A program made the position numbers and the translations under genes. 64,000 bases of DNA from Medakamo hakoo (taxonomy: Eukaryota > Chlorophyta > Trebouxiophyceae > Coccomyxaceae). The stretch covers positions 1 through 64,000 of the forward strand of contig CP089451.1 of the NCBI GenBank assembly GCA_026636295.1, given 5' to 3'. Shown here one piece after another: positions 19,368-31,100 of the stretch; within the stretch, counting starts at the first letter, position 1; each line of letters begins with the position of its first letter. Below the pieces are notes generated by a model. It ran no database searches, was not told the origin of the DNA, and worked only from the letters and a program-made list of their open reading frames with translations.

Positions 19368-20721
19368 TCACGCCGCCACAAACGCCTTGTCCCCACCACC
19401 AGCCTTGGCCGCCTTGCTCTCCAGCACCTTGACGGCCTTGCGCTCGCCATTCGCCCGCGCCGCGTCCGCCGGCGTCTGGCCCGCTTCGTTCGTCGCGGCG
19501 GGGTTCGCATCGGCAGCCAGCAACGCTTTCAGCGCGTCCAAGCGGCCGTACCCCGCGGCGTAGTGCAGCGGCGTGTTGCCGCGCGCGTCGGTGCCGTCCA
19601 CGGCCGCGCCGCCTTCGAGCAGGGCGGCGACGCAGTCCAAGCGGTTGAACCCGACCGCCGTGCCCAGCGCTGTGATGCCTTTCGCGTCCCGTGCGTCAGC
19701 GTCCGGGCGGGCGTCACCCGACGACGACAGCAGTTTTTTGACGGCGGCCGCGTCGCCCGCCTTGGCGGCCGCGTGCAGCGGCAGGGCTTCGGAAGACGGC
19801 GGGGGCGCACCACCCTTGGCCGGGCCGGCTTTCGTGATGGGGGCAGGGGCGGCATCGGCAGCCGCATCCACGTCACCGTCCCGCGCCGGCGTGCCCGGCG
19901 CGTCGACGGCGGCAGGGCCACCGCCTTCTCCCCCAACCCCCAACGCTTCCATTTTGCGCGAAATTTTGGCCATCAAGTCGGCGTTGTCCCAGTGCTTTTG
20001 GACCGCGCCAATGCCGCCCGCCGCGATCTCTTCAAACACGTCCTTCAGCTCCGGATCGTCTTTGAGGGAAGCGATCTTGGCCTGGAAGTCCGGGCCCGCG
20101 CGCTGGGCTTGCAGCATGCCCTCCGCCATGCCGGGCGTGGCCAACACTTTTTTGGCCTGCTCCATGGCGGCCGCCGCGACGGCCGGGTTGGCCTTCATGT
20201 GCTCAATGACCTGGTGCGTGCGTGGGAGGGGTGGGGGGAGTGTGCGCTGTGAGGGGAGAGGGCGGTCGAGGTTGCACGCACCGTCGCAACCGGTCAAACG
20301 GAGGTAAGGCGGAGGAGTGGGTCGGGGGGGTGGCCGGGCGCTGCCCCGGCTCTGCGACGGCCCGACGCGCAATTCGTCCCCCCCCCTCCCACCGCGCAAC
20401 GCCGCCACCTCCCCACTCCTCCATTCAAAACACCAACCTCACCTGCTTGGCCAGTTCAGGGTCGACGCCGGGCGGCATGGCCAGGGGCATCTGGTGTGTT
20501 TGAACGGATGATGTGTAAGAGAGCGGGCAGGCAGCAGCAAAAGGGGATAAGCCCAGTCGCGAGCGCAGCACCCGCGACGCCGCTCCGCAGGTCGGGCTAT
20601 GTTTGCTCGCCGCCACTCCCTCGCATCCACGCACCTCCGTCCCGTCCGGCAGCGTCACCGTGGGCAGACCGCCCTTGGTTCCGCCGCTGAGCGCGGTTTT
20701 GGCCTTGGCTTTGGGCGCCAT
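19368..20721 (-). CDS. AKR2: AKR2-type ankyrin protein, plastid outer-envelope targeting factor
   Basis: Exons 20721-20635, 20490-20443 and 20210-19368 (all phase 0) give 325 residues. AKR2 is a cytosolic chaperone that binds plastid outer-membrane proteins and delivers them to the plastid lipid surface; it is characteristic of the green lineage. The N-terminal part has MPLAMPPGVDPELAKQ and two STI1-like helical stretches (NPAVAAAAMEQAKKVL, then DPELKDVFEEIAAGG and WDNADLMAKISRKME). Four ankyrin repeats follow: LPLHAAAKAGDAAAV, GITALGTAVGFNRLDCV, NTPLHYAAGYGRLDAL and QTPADAARANGE. The length is close to plant AKR2A. Confidence 0.92.
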
Positions 20722-20974
20722 GGGACGTGCGTGCGGGTGTTTTTGTTTTGCTTGCGCGAAGGAAAAGAAGAAGTGCAGACTCCGGCTCGCGCCCGACCGT
20801 CAGAAGAGCGTTCTTTACTAGAAGCCTCCGTTTCAAACACACATCCCGCCAATGCTCCTGCGTCCGCGTCCGCGGGCCCACCTGTCCCTTCTATCCGGCC
20901 AGAATGACTGCAGCCCCAGCCGGCCGCGGGCACGCCCAGCTCCGCCGCCCCACCACCCTCGGTGGTGCGCACGC

Positions 20975-21649
20975 ATGCCTGTCGTCGCCTCTTCAGCGGC
21001 CGCGGACGCCGCCCCTCCGTCAGCCGACGACTACGCGGCCCGCCTGGCTGACGCGGAAAAGGCGGGTGACTGGTTGGCCGCAGTGGAACTGTTGACAGAG
21101 GTAGGATGGATGGGTCCGGGACGCCCCCCGTCGTGTGCCTCGCAGCGCCCCACGCCCGACCGTCTCACTCACCACCCCACGCTGCAGATCCGCATCCTGC
21201 GCATTGCCGCCCCTTCCACCGCGTACGAGTCCGCCGCCCGGGTGTGCGCGGATGAAGGCGACTGGAAGAAAGCAGTGGACGCCCTGGTGTCAGCTGAAAA
21301 GGCCGGCGGCGCCGACTGTTCGGCCGTGCTGGCCGTCTTCCGCCGCCTGGCCCGCGAGCTGGAGGGTGGGCCGGCCCTGCAGTTGCTGGACGCCCTGGCG
21401 CCGACGTGGGCGGCGCGCCCGCCGTCCACCCGGTCCATTGCCACCAACTGCGCGGCGCGCGCCTGCGCCCGCGGCGGCCGCCTGGACGACGCGCTGCGCC
21501 TGGTGGATGAGGGCTTGAGGCCGCACCTGGACGCCGGCATGAAGATCGAGGCGGGGACGCTGGACACGCTCGCCGTCGCGGCGGCGGCGGACGGCCGGGT
21601 GGACTTGTACGATGAGCTGCTGGAAGAGCGCGACTACCTGCTGGACTGA
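20975..21649 (+). CDS. PPR-like helical-repeat protein, 195 aa
   Basis: Exons 20975-21100 and 21188-21649 (phase 0, donor GTAGGA) give 195 residues. The protein is made of paired helices, for example AYESAARVCADEGDWKKAVDALVSAEKAG, quoted here as two halves of a 30-residue unit spanning the start of exon 2. That spacing is like pentatricopeptide or TPR repeats, with three or four units and a C-terminal DLYDELLEERDYLLD. PPR proteins usually bind organelle RNA, but no transit peptide is obvious from this start. A second ATG in another frame at 20904 has a presequence-like translation and might belong to an unresolved first exon. It converges on the next gene with a 63-bp gap. Confidence 0.7.
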   Translation: MPVVASSAAADAAPPSADDYAARLADAEKAGDWLAAVELLTEVGWMGPGRPPSCASQRPTPDRLTHHPTLQIRILRIAAPSTAYESAARVCADEGDWKKAVDALVSAEKAGGADCSAVLAVFRRLARELEGGPALQLLDALAPTWAARPPSTRSIATNCAARACARGGRLDDALRLVDEGLRPHLDAGMKIEAGTLDTLAVAAAADGRVDLYDELLEERDYLLD

Positions 21650-21712
21650 CGCGTGTTATAAAAAAAAGCGGGGGGCCTTAGAAACGTGTGCTCTGTTTTG
21701 CAGCTCCACCTC

Positions 21713-22988
21713 TCACACCACCCCCGCTTTCGGCACGACCCCCGCACGCACGCCTTCATCCATGCCGCCCGTCGCAAACAGCCCGGCGTGGCCGGTGGAC
21801 CAGGACAGACAGGTCAGCGCCTGGTCGCCGAGCTTGGCCGATGCCAGCGACGCCAAAGAGCCGGGCGCGCCCGCGGGCCGGCCGTCGCCCGCCGCCGCCC
21901 GCGCCGACCCGGCCGCGCGGCGGTGGCGCAACAGGCGCAGCCGGCCGTCGCCGCACGCACAGCCGACGATGCCGCGCGAGCCTGGTAAGGGCAGAGCCGT
22001 CCAGACCGTGGGCGGTGGTCCACCAGCGCCCTCCCCACCGCCCAGCCTCGCCGCCGTCGCGGCCAAGCCATGCACGGGGTGGCACGTCCCGGCTTCCAGG
22101 GCGGCGACCAGCCCGCCCGTCGCGCCCGCAAAGTACGTGCCGGGTCCGCCGGCGTCTGTTGTGTGCGGCCCCAAGCCTACCCCGCACACGCCCGGCCCGC
22201 CAGGCAGCCGCCCAGCCCACCGCACGCGCCCTGTGCGCAGGCACCACGTGCGGAGCAGGCCGGTCGCGTGGCCGGCGAGTAGGACAGGGTCGGCGGACGT
22301 GCACGGGCCTCCCGCCATCGCCACCGCCCAGGCCGGGCCGGAGGTGGCGCTGGCACTGTCGGCATGTTCCAGCCGCATGGGTGGCCCGTCCGCGAGCGGG
22401 GCCCGCCCATCCCACACCGCGAGCGTCCCATCCGACCCGGCCGACGCAAAGGTGGGTGAAGGCGAACTGTTGCTTCCGGCTGGCGTCGCCAGGGCTTGGA
22501 CGCCGCCTGCGTGGGCGGGCGAGGAGGCTGTGGCCTGCGTCTCAACCAGCCCGCCGCGGCCGTCCAGGGCCCACGCCCTCAGGGCGCCGTCCGCGGCGCC
22601 GGCGAGGATGGCATGGCACTCGCCGCCGCCGCCGCCGCCGCCCACGACGCAGCAGCACCGCAGGGTGGACGGCGCGGCGGCGGGCGTGGGCGCGGCCGCG
22701 TCCAAGCGCAGGTTGGTCGTGCCGCTCAGGGTGTAGAGCTGTGGGTTGGTGGGTGTGGGGTGGCGGGGCGTGAGGCGTCCCGAGACCGCTCGCCTGTCGG
22801 TCCAGGCAGTTACCGCTGCCCGGCCCCCCCCCGCCCTCGCTCGCCTGTGCCCACCCGCTGCCCACCGGCGTGCCGCCCACCGCCGCCAAGTGCGCGCCCG
22901 CGGCAGCAGGCACCGGCAGCCAGGCCACACCGTGCACGGCGGACGGCGCCTTTGCACTCGCCAGCGGCAGGACTTGCGGGGCCGGCAT
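21713..22988 (-). CDS. WD40-repeat protein of unclear family
   Basis: Exons 22988-22866 and 22738-21713 (phase 0, donor GTGGGC) give 382 residues. The join AAVGGTP|LYTLSGTTNLRL is smooth. WD-type blades are visible: ILAGAADGALRAWALDGRGG, TFASAGSDGTLAVWDGRAP, LLAGHATGLLRTW, YFAGATGGLVAALE, IVGCACGDGRLRLLRH and FATGGMDEGVRAGVV. Few blades end in the usual WD, so the propeller is degenerate. I cannot assign a family; a distant relation to WDR92-like or dynein intermediate-chain-like proteins is possible. The ATG is only 41 bp after the stop of the upstream gene on the same strand. An out-of-frame ATG lies at 23020. Confidence 0.75.
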
Positions 22989-23029
22989 GCGAGTTTTGCC
23001 TTGTCTTCGCTCTGCGACATGGTCTCACA

Positions 23030-24474
23030 TCAGTCCGCCGCCGCCGCGCCCTCACTCCCATCATCCTTCTTCGCACCGCCGCCACCGGCCTTCACTGCGT
23101 CGCGCATCACCGCCGCCGGCTCCACCACAGGCACCGCCTTGCCATACCCCACTCCCTCCAACACCGCCAGCACGTCTCGCCGCGCCGTCTCCAGCGCCGA
23201 CGCTTGAGCGGGCTGGTTCCGCTTGACCATCTCGTCGCGCAAGGCGCGGAGGGCGGTGAGGGTGCGGCCCGGGCGTGGGGCGCGGCGCGCCGCCGCTGCA
23301 GCAGCAGCGGCAGCCGCCTCGGGCGACAAGCCGGCCGTCGGTGGCGGCGACACGCCGGGCGCGCCCTCGCCATTCAGGTCGACCGTCCCGCCCGCGGACG
23401 TGGCCGCCATGGCCTCCCACGCGCCGTCCACAAAGCAAACCCGGGCGATGAGCGTGCGCCGCGCTTTTTCCGCTGCGGGGGACGGGTTGGACGCGAGCGT
23501 GCCGGCCAGCTCAGCGCCGCCCGCGTGGAGCATGGTCGCGTGCGCGGTCGCGGCCGCGCTCAGCACCCTCGACTGCGGCGCGCTGTCGAGCACGTCTTCC
23601 CGGGCGAGGCACAGGCGAGCGAGCAGGGCCGCGTCCGGCACAACTGACGCGGCTTCCATGTCGTCGATGAGTTGAGAGGCAGCCGTGAACAGCGGCGCGG
23701 GTTTGGCGGCGGCGCTGCCAGCCCGTCCGCAGGCGATGATGGCTTTGCGCGCGGCCGGGTCGGTTGCGCGCGTTGCGGCGTCCAGGATGCGGATGGCTGG
23801 GGTGAGGCGCGCACCGGCTTGCGCCAGCACTTCTTCCCGGAGCGCTGCCAGCCGGCCTGCTGCGGCTGCATCGCCGGCTTCAGCCGCGCCGTCGGCCGCG
23901 ACGCCCAGTGCCGCCAGAAAGGCTTCGTCCATCCCTTCCAACCGCGCTGCCACGACACGGGAGATGATGGTGGCTTCATCTGTGCTGGGTGGCGAGTCTT
24001 CAGAGTCGGAGCCATCGTCGTCGTCGGCGTCCGCTGCTGGGTGTGTGGACGGGCGTCGGGCGTGAGAACAATGGATGGATGGACGGGCGTGGATGGGTTG
24101 AAAAAACGCACCCGCCCATAAAAAAACGCACGCATCAGGGACCCGATCGCCCGGCCCACGAACAGTTCGCGACCAATCTCGGCCATGACCTGGTCCACCT
24201 GGGCGGCGGCGCGCGTGGCGGCGGCCCGGGCGGCGGCAGTGTTGGGAGTTGTGGTGGGTTGGTCGGGCGGAGGTGGTGCTGGCACGGCGGCGGCTTGGGT
24301 CGGCCATGAGTCGCCCGCGTCGCGGACGGCCCGGGACAGCGCCAAGCGGCGCGATGGGAGCACACATGCCCGAGCAACGCTGCCGTGGAGGACAGGAGCC
24401 AGTGCTGGCGCTGAGCGGCCGGGGTCGGCGGGCATTGCGTCCCGCGACGCGAGCGGCGGCGCGCGTGAATGCAT
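23030..24474 (-). CDS. Putative plastid helical protein of unknown function
   Basis: Exons 24474-24132 and 24036-23030 (phase 1) give about 449 residues; a second acceptor 3 bases on would remove one residue. The start (MHSRAPPLASRDAMPADPG...) is rich in Arg, Ser, Ala and Pro, like a transit peptide. The mature part is helical and acidic: VDQVMAEIGRELFVGRAIGSL, then an Asp-rich DDDDGSDSED linker. LEGMDEAFLAALGV and LTPAIRILDAATRATDP follow, then IDDMEAASVVPDAALLARLCLARED. The last pattern (IDDME...VPD..LLARLCL.RE) resembles conserved uncharacterised chloroplast proteins of plants (At4g37920 type). That link is from memory and tentative. Confidence 0.72.
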
Positions 24475-24714
24475 CGAGGATGGGCGTCGAGCGCAGCGGT
24501 TTCGACTGGGAGTTTGCGCGGTTCGGGGGGTAGTAGAGGTGTAGGCGGGCTTGGTCCGGCAGGCGGAGGGTGGTGAGGGGTAGATTGTGTCGTGTGCAGC
24601 GGGAGGCGGACAACAAAGGTCTGGCCAGCGCTCGCGGCATGTGCTGCCACCCCCCTCTCCATCCATCCATCCTCACTCTTCACTCTTTCGCTAACAACAA
24701 CAACACTCCCCACC

Positions 24715-26063
24715 TCACCCCTGCGGCCCGCCCCACCCGGGCGGCGGCGGCGGCGGTGGCGGCGGCATGCCCATCCCCCATCCGGGCGGCGGCGGCGGCG
24801 GCGGCGGCATGCCGCCCATCATCCCCCCCCACCCGGGCGGCGGCGGCGGCGGCATCATCATGCCCGGTGGGGGCCCGCCGTGCGGCCCGCCACCACCCCA
24901 CATCATCGGCGGCGGCGGCATCATGGGCGGCGGCGGCATCATGGGCGGCGGCGGCGGCGGCATGCCGTACCCATCGTCCGGCGGCGGCGGCGGCGGCGGC
25001 TCATCGCCCGCGCCGCCAGCCATGCCAACCCCGCCCGGCCCCGTCGCAAAGCGCGTGTGCGGGCGGAGCACGGGCGGCGCCTTGGCCGCTAAGCGCGCCT
25101 GTTCCGCCAGCAACCGCTCAGCCGGTGTCCCGTGCCGTTCCCCACGCGTCGCGTCTTTCTTAAACGCGTACTGCACCGCAATGGGCCGCCCGCCTAGGAA
25201 TTGCCCGTCCATCGCTTCGGCCGCCGCGTCGGACGCTTCAAAGCTGTCGAAGGACACAAAGCCGTACCCTTTCGACAGCCCCGTCTCCGGGTCGCGCGCG
25301 ACTTTGGGCGCGCCCACCACCGCGCCAAACGCCGAAAACGTGTCGTACAACAGCTTTTCGTCGACGTCCGGGTCCAGGCCGCCGACGAAGAGGTTGGCGC
25401 CTACACCTTCGGCGGGCGACGGGGCGGTCGTCGACGAGGCTTGCCCGCCGCCGCGTTCCCCGCCGGCTGTGCCGGCTTTGGTGACGCGCAGTGGCTTGCC
25501 AAACAGGCGCACCATGTTCAGCACCCTCGCCGCATAGTCCGCGTCGATGGGCGCCTTGAACTCGACAAAGCCGTAGCCCTGGTGTTCGCCCGTGACCCGG
25601 TCTTTCGGTAAGTAGACGGACGCGACGGGCCCCGCTTGCGCAAACAGTTCCCAGACGAGTGCTTCGGTGGCGGCGGCGTCCAGGTTGCCCACAAACGCGG
25701 TCGCTTCCTGTTGACGGTCGTGGCCGGGGTGGATGGGATGGGATGGGGTGAAGGGGGGGTTGGCGGCGAGAGGAGTTTGCTGGAGGGGGGAGCAATGCAA
25801 CGCGCGCCGCGACAGTCTGCCCTCCTCCTCTCCTCCAATCCCCGCTGCCGCAGGCAGGCTCCCATCCATGTGCACGCGCAGAGCTGGCGCGGCGCAGGAT
25901 GGGACGCCGTCCCAGTCCCGCGGCAGACCACCGATCCCTCGCCGCTGCGACGGCCCGAGCAAGAAGCACACGAAAAAAAACTTACCGGGTTGCGCTCCGA
26001 CGCGTGCTGGGAGATGAGGCTGGCACCTAAGCTGGCGGAGATGCGGCCGCCCGCTGTGGACAT
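24715..26063 (-). CDS. SF3B4: Splicing factor 3b subunit 4 (SF3B4/SAP49)
   Basis: Exons 26063-25986 and 25707-24715 (phase 0, donor GTAAGT) give 356 residues. It is a U2 snRNP protein that helps anchor the branch-site complex. The join [14 protein letters not shown] begins the first RRM, with [28 protein letters not shown] and [12 protein letters not shown]. The second RRM starts [26 protein letters not shown] and includes [19 protein letters not shown]-like sequence ending [14 protein letters not shown]. The C-terminal 130 residues are the family's Pro/Gly/Met-rich tail, built from repeated MPPPPPP and GWG. SF3B4 shares this layout from yeast to humans. Confidence 0.95.
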
Positions 26064-26264
26064 GGTGAGAGTGTTGCGTGGGGACGGGCGGCCCGGCCGC
26101 GCCTACCACCAAAAGAAAGGAGAAGTGAAAGCAGGGCGCCGTCGGGCCTGTGCAGACATCAGTTCCGGCCGAGCGCGTTCTCGGCGGGGGGAGGCCGCCA
26201 CGCCCACATTGCTCGCGTCGCCTACCAAGCTCACACGCGCAAAACTGTGACACAGTCATCAGTC

Positions 26265-26863
26265 ATGCCTCCGCCCTCTCGCCAAGCTGGCAGCGCGGAA
26301 CACGCGTCTGCACCGTCGCCGTCGACGCCTGCTGCAGCGCCGACGACGCCCAACCTCGACCAGCCGTCCACCTCTGCCTCGCCCACGGCGGAACGCGAGT
26401 CGTGCGTCAAATACTTTGACGCGCTGTGGTGGTGCTATTGTGAGTGTTGTGGAGTGGGGCTGGGTCTGTCGCCCGCCGAAAAACGGACGGCACCGCCCCC
26501 GTCCAGTCGCTCTCACCCCCCCCTCCCCCCCTTCCTTTCGCATCCAACCCAGCTCCCGGCCACCAGCTGCGCCAGTTTTACCGGCACGGCGACGTGGACG
26601 ACTGTTCTTCGTCCTGGAAAGGCCTGTGGGACTGCCTGTCTGCCCGCACCGTGCGGTACAAAGACGACGCCGACGCGGCAGCCGCCGCCGCCGCCGCGGC
26701 TCGCCGGTCCCACCCGCTGTGGCGCCTGCGCACGCCTGAGGAAGCGTCCGCCTGGTGGGCCCGCGAGTTTGGGCATTTGGAAAAGGAGGGAGCGGGAGGG
26801 GGAACGCACGGCCGTGCTGGTGGCGGTGGCGTGCACGCGAGTGGTGGGGAGGCGACGCCGTAG
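26265..26863 (+). CDS. DUF3128 / EMI1-type twin CX9C protein
   Basis: Exons 26265-26439 and 26553-26863 (phase 1, donor GTGAGT) give 161 residues. The splice restores the hallmark block SCVKYFDALWWC|YSPGHQL followed by FYRHGDVDDCSSSWKGLWDCL. The four cysteines form two CX9C pairs, the spacing used by proteins folded by Mia40/Erv1 in the mitochondrial intermembrane space. DUF3128 includes yeast EMI1; its function is poorly known. The first 45 residues are Pro/Ser/Thr-rich and the last 30 are glycine-rich. It diverges from SF3B4 across 201 bp. Confidence 0.88.
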
Positions 26864-26954
26864 GCTTGTTAGGAAAAAAAAGGCGATGCTCTCAACTAGT
26901 GCTTTTCTTTTCGCCCATCCGTCCAGCCCCATGCCCCGCCCCGCCCCGCCTCGC

Positions 26955-28079
26955 CTACACTCCGCCCGCCGTGGACACCGCCCGCTCGGACCTCACGCGC
27001 GCCTTGACCGTGTCCAGGATCGCTTCCAAGGCCGTGCACACGTCCGCCATGGTGGGCCGGGCCGCCGGGTCGCCGCGCCAGCACGCGCGGATGAGGTCGT
27101 GCAGGTCGGGGAGCTCTGGCAACGGCGGGTCGGCGTCGGACGGCGGCGGCAGCGCCGGCCGGGCGCCGCGCGGCACCGAAGACACCACAAAGTAGGCCGT
27201 GTCTCGGAAGGGTCCCGGCCCCGCCCCGCCCGCGGCTGTCAGGGAGGGCGCGCCCGACGCGAGGCCGGGCGCGGCGGTCGCGAGCACGCCGCCGCCAGCC
27301 GCGCTCCCGTCCGGCCCCGGATCCACCGCGCCGTCCGCCCACGGCACGGCCAGCGTGCACAGCTCGTACAGGACGACGCCAAAGGAATAGACGTCAGACG
27401 GCGCGCCGTACGCCAGGCCCGCCAGGCGTTCGGGCGCCGACCACTCGGGCGAGGTGATCGCCCCCGACGCGGGCAGCACGGCCGCGTCGCCCCCCGCAAA
27501 CGCGCGGGACAAGTTGAAGTCGGCGACCTTGGCTTCCCACCGGTCGGTGCACAGGACGTTGTAGGATGTGAGGTCGCTGGTGGGTGTGGGTGTGGGGTGT
27601 GGGGTGTGGGGTGTGGGGCGGGAGGGGGGACGGTGAGAGGGCGGGGCACGCGTGGACGGGGCCGAAAACCACTGCCCCCCCCCCCCCTTTAAAACGCACC
27701 GGTGCAGGACGTGCTGGCTGTGCATGAACGCGACGGCGGCCGCCACCTGCTGCGCGATGGTCAGCCGCGTCGTCCACGAGCTGTACAGTCTGAACCCGGG
27801 CGACGTGCGCAGGCGGGCTTGTTCGGCCGTGCGCGGTGGCGCGGTGCCGGCCCGCACGCCGGCGGGCAGGCGCGACACGCGCCGGGCGTACTCCAGCAGG
27901 CGGAAGAGCGAGCCCAGCCGGCACAGCTCCATGATGATGGCCAGCGTGGGCGTCGCGGCGGCGGGCGAGCCGTACCCCGCGGCGAGCGCGGACGGCGGCG
28001 TGGCGGGCGCGGAGTCCCCCCCGCCGCCCGTCGTCGAGCGCGGGCGGCACCGGCGCCACCCGCCCAGCCCCAGGCGCGA

Positions 28080-28111
<32 letters not shown>

Positions 28112-31100
28112 CGGGCACGTGGTAGCACGCGCCCAGGAACCGGACAATGTTTGGGTGCAGGGACAGGCGGCGCTGCAGGTCGACTTCCGCTTTGAACCGT
28201 TCCAGGACGGCCGGGTCGGGGCCGGCCGGGTGGCGGGGACCGCCATCCTCGCCGTCCGCGCCGCCATCACCCCCGCCGCCCACCATGTCGTCGTCCAGGG
28301 AAATGATTTTGACGGCCATGGCCGTGTGCCGGAACCAGGCCTCCCACACCGTGCCAAAGGAGCCGGACCCGATCTTGCGGGTGAGCGAGGGGCGCAACTC
28401 ATCCCAGTCGACCTGCCAGAACGAGTCGCCGGCCCAGGGCAGGGGTGGTGGGGCCGGGGGCGGGGGCGGGCCGGCGCCGCCGGACGAGCCCCCACCCGCC
28501 GACGCGGCGCCGACCGACCCGCCGCCAGCAGCATCCCGGTCGCGTGACGCGGACCTGCCACGCACAACACACGCCCCGGCCGGCAGCTTGCACGCCGGCG
28601 CGTGCGTGCCTCCGGACGAGGGCGGGTCGGCGCTCCCACCACCACCACCACCACCAGCCTCGCCGGCCACGCTGGACGTCGCCGACGCGTGGCCCAGGCG
28701 GGCGAACAGGCGGTCGCGCCAGGTCGGCCGGTGAGCGGGCGGCGCAGGCGGTGGCAGCGGCGGCGGCGGCGGCGCCACCACGACCACGGCCTCGGCCGAG
28801 CCTTCCTCGCTCGTCGTCGTCGTCGGGCGCGGGCGGGCGGCCGGCCGGGCGGGCGAGGGCGCGTCCCAGCCGGAGATGGGCAGCGTCTGCGCGGCTTCAA
28901 AGGGGGACAGGGCTTTCGGCGGCTCGGCCGGCGGCGGCGCGCCCGCCCCCGCCACCGGCGGCGGGCCGGCGGGCGGCGGCGCAGGCCGCCTGTCCCCGCC
29001 CAGGCCGGGCAAGGGCGGCGCCGCGGCCGTGCGGGCGACCTCGCTCCACGTGCGCGGCGGCCCGGCGGCGCCATCAAACTTGGGCGGCGGCGGCGGCGGG
29101 GCGGGCGGCGGGCCGCCGGGCGGGGCGCGCGGCGACGCGTCCCCCGCCTCGGTGCGGGGCGTGTCCAGGGCGCCGACCGCGGAGGAGGGCACGCCCGACA
29201 GGACCAGGCCCAACGGACGCGGCAGGCCGCGGTCGTCGGCGCCGTCGGCCCACCCACCGCCACTCCCGCCGCCGCCGCCGCCGTCGCCACTCCCGCCGCC
29301 GCCGGCGCCGCTCGCACCGCCGCCGCCGGCGCCGCCACCACCCAGCCCGGCCGTCAGGCCTTGCGCCCGCTTCAGCCTCAGCACCCGCCGCACGCGTAGA
29401 ATGGCGTTGACCAGGGCATCTGTCGCCGAGCGCAGGCTGTTGTAGTGGCGGACGCCGGACGGGCCGCGGCCCAGGCGGGACGCGTCCAGGTCGCGCACAA
29501 ACACGACCGCCGCGACGGACTGCTCCTCCAGGAGCTCGAGCGCCCAGGTGGACAGGTTGCCGGGCGCCGCGCCCAGGCGGGCGACGCGGCGGGCGGACGC
29601 GCCGGCCAAGTCGTAGAGCGCGCCTGAGAGCCGGTCGACCAGGGCGGGCAGGCTGGGCGGGGCGGGGAGGAGGCCGGGCTGCAGCGGGGAGGGCGGCCGC
29701 GGCGGGGAGGTGGGGGCGGCCGTGGCAGCCGTGCCGCCGCCGCCACCCCCACCCCCACCCCCACCCCCCCCGCCGTCTCTTTCTTCCGCCTCCATCACCA
29801 CAGCCGCCGCGTGTTCGGCCTGAGCCAGGAGCGCGGTCAAGCACGACGGCAGCCAGGCCTGGGCTTGGAGGTCGTCGTCGCACGGTGGGGCGGGCGGCAA
29901 GGACGGCGGCGGCGGTTGAGGCGGCGGCGTCGCGGTCGCCGTCCCGCCGCTGCCACCACCGCCGCCGCTCCCGGCGACGGCGGCTGCCCAGGCACGCGCA
30001 GCCGTGGGCGGCAGCCCGCCCCCACTCACACTCCCCGGCGTGCCGCCCGCGACCGTCAGCTCGTCGTCGTCGTCGGGTTCAGCGTCCGACCCAATCGTCG
30101 ACGCGACGGTGGACGGGCCGGTGTCCCGGCCAAAGGTGGAGGCGGAACCCAGGTGGGCGGCGGACGCACTGGTCGTGCCGGCCGCCTCGGCGCCCGCCAC
30201 GCCGGCCGCGCGCTGCATGGCGGCCGCGGCTTCGGCCGCGCGCACAAACAGCAGCAACCACTCCCGGAAGAGCGGCGGGCGGACGCCCGGCCAGGCGGCC
30301 GCGACGTCTTCCACCAGCCGCCCAGCGCCCGCCCACGCGGCTTGGAGCGTGCGCGCCAGCACGCTCAGCTCGTGCCCCGACGCCTGGGGGCGCAGCGCGC
30401 CCGGCGCCAGCAGCGCGGCCTGCGCTTCGCCCGCCGCGTCCAGGGCGGCCAGCGCGACGCGCGCGGCCGCGTCGCCCACGCCCGTGCACAGGCCGGCCAG
30501 GTCGGCCGCCGCGGCCAGGGCGGCTGAGGGCGGTGGCGGCGGCGGGTCGGCCAGCTCGGCCGCAGGGCCGGGCAGGGACGTCGCGCGCTCAAACGACGAC
30601 GCGGGCGGCGGCGCGGTGACGGCCAGCAGCGCCGCGGCCTCGCGCGCGCGCGCCCGCCCCGCCCCGCCGCCACCGTCGGGCCCTGCTTCCACCAGGCGGG
30701 CCAGGCCGCGCAGCCGGGCGTCCAAGTCCGACACAATGGCGACGGACCGGTCGCCGGCGCGGAGGGCGCGCCGCGTGTCGGCCGACCCGGGCGGCGTCGC
30801 GCGCAGGCCTTCGGCGACGGCCTCGCAGCACAGCCGGGCCATGCCGGCGAGTTCGGTGGCCACGCCGGACACGATGTCGATGTAGGCGGCCACGCCCGCG
30901 CCGCCGGCAGGCCCGGGGCCCGCGCTCGCCCCGCCGCCCAGCGCGCCGTGCTGGCGCAGGCCCGTCGCGATGTCGCGCGCCTCGCCCAGCGCGTGCTCCA
31001 GCCAATCCAGGCGCTGCTCGCGCGCCGGCCACGTCGGGTCGGGCGGCGTCTGCCAGAAGATGAGCTGGTCGCGCAAGTCGGACGCCTTGGCCCGGGCCAG

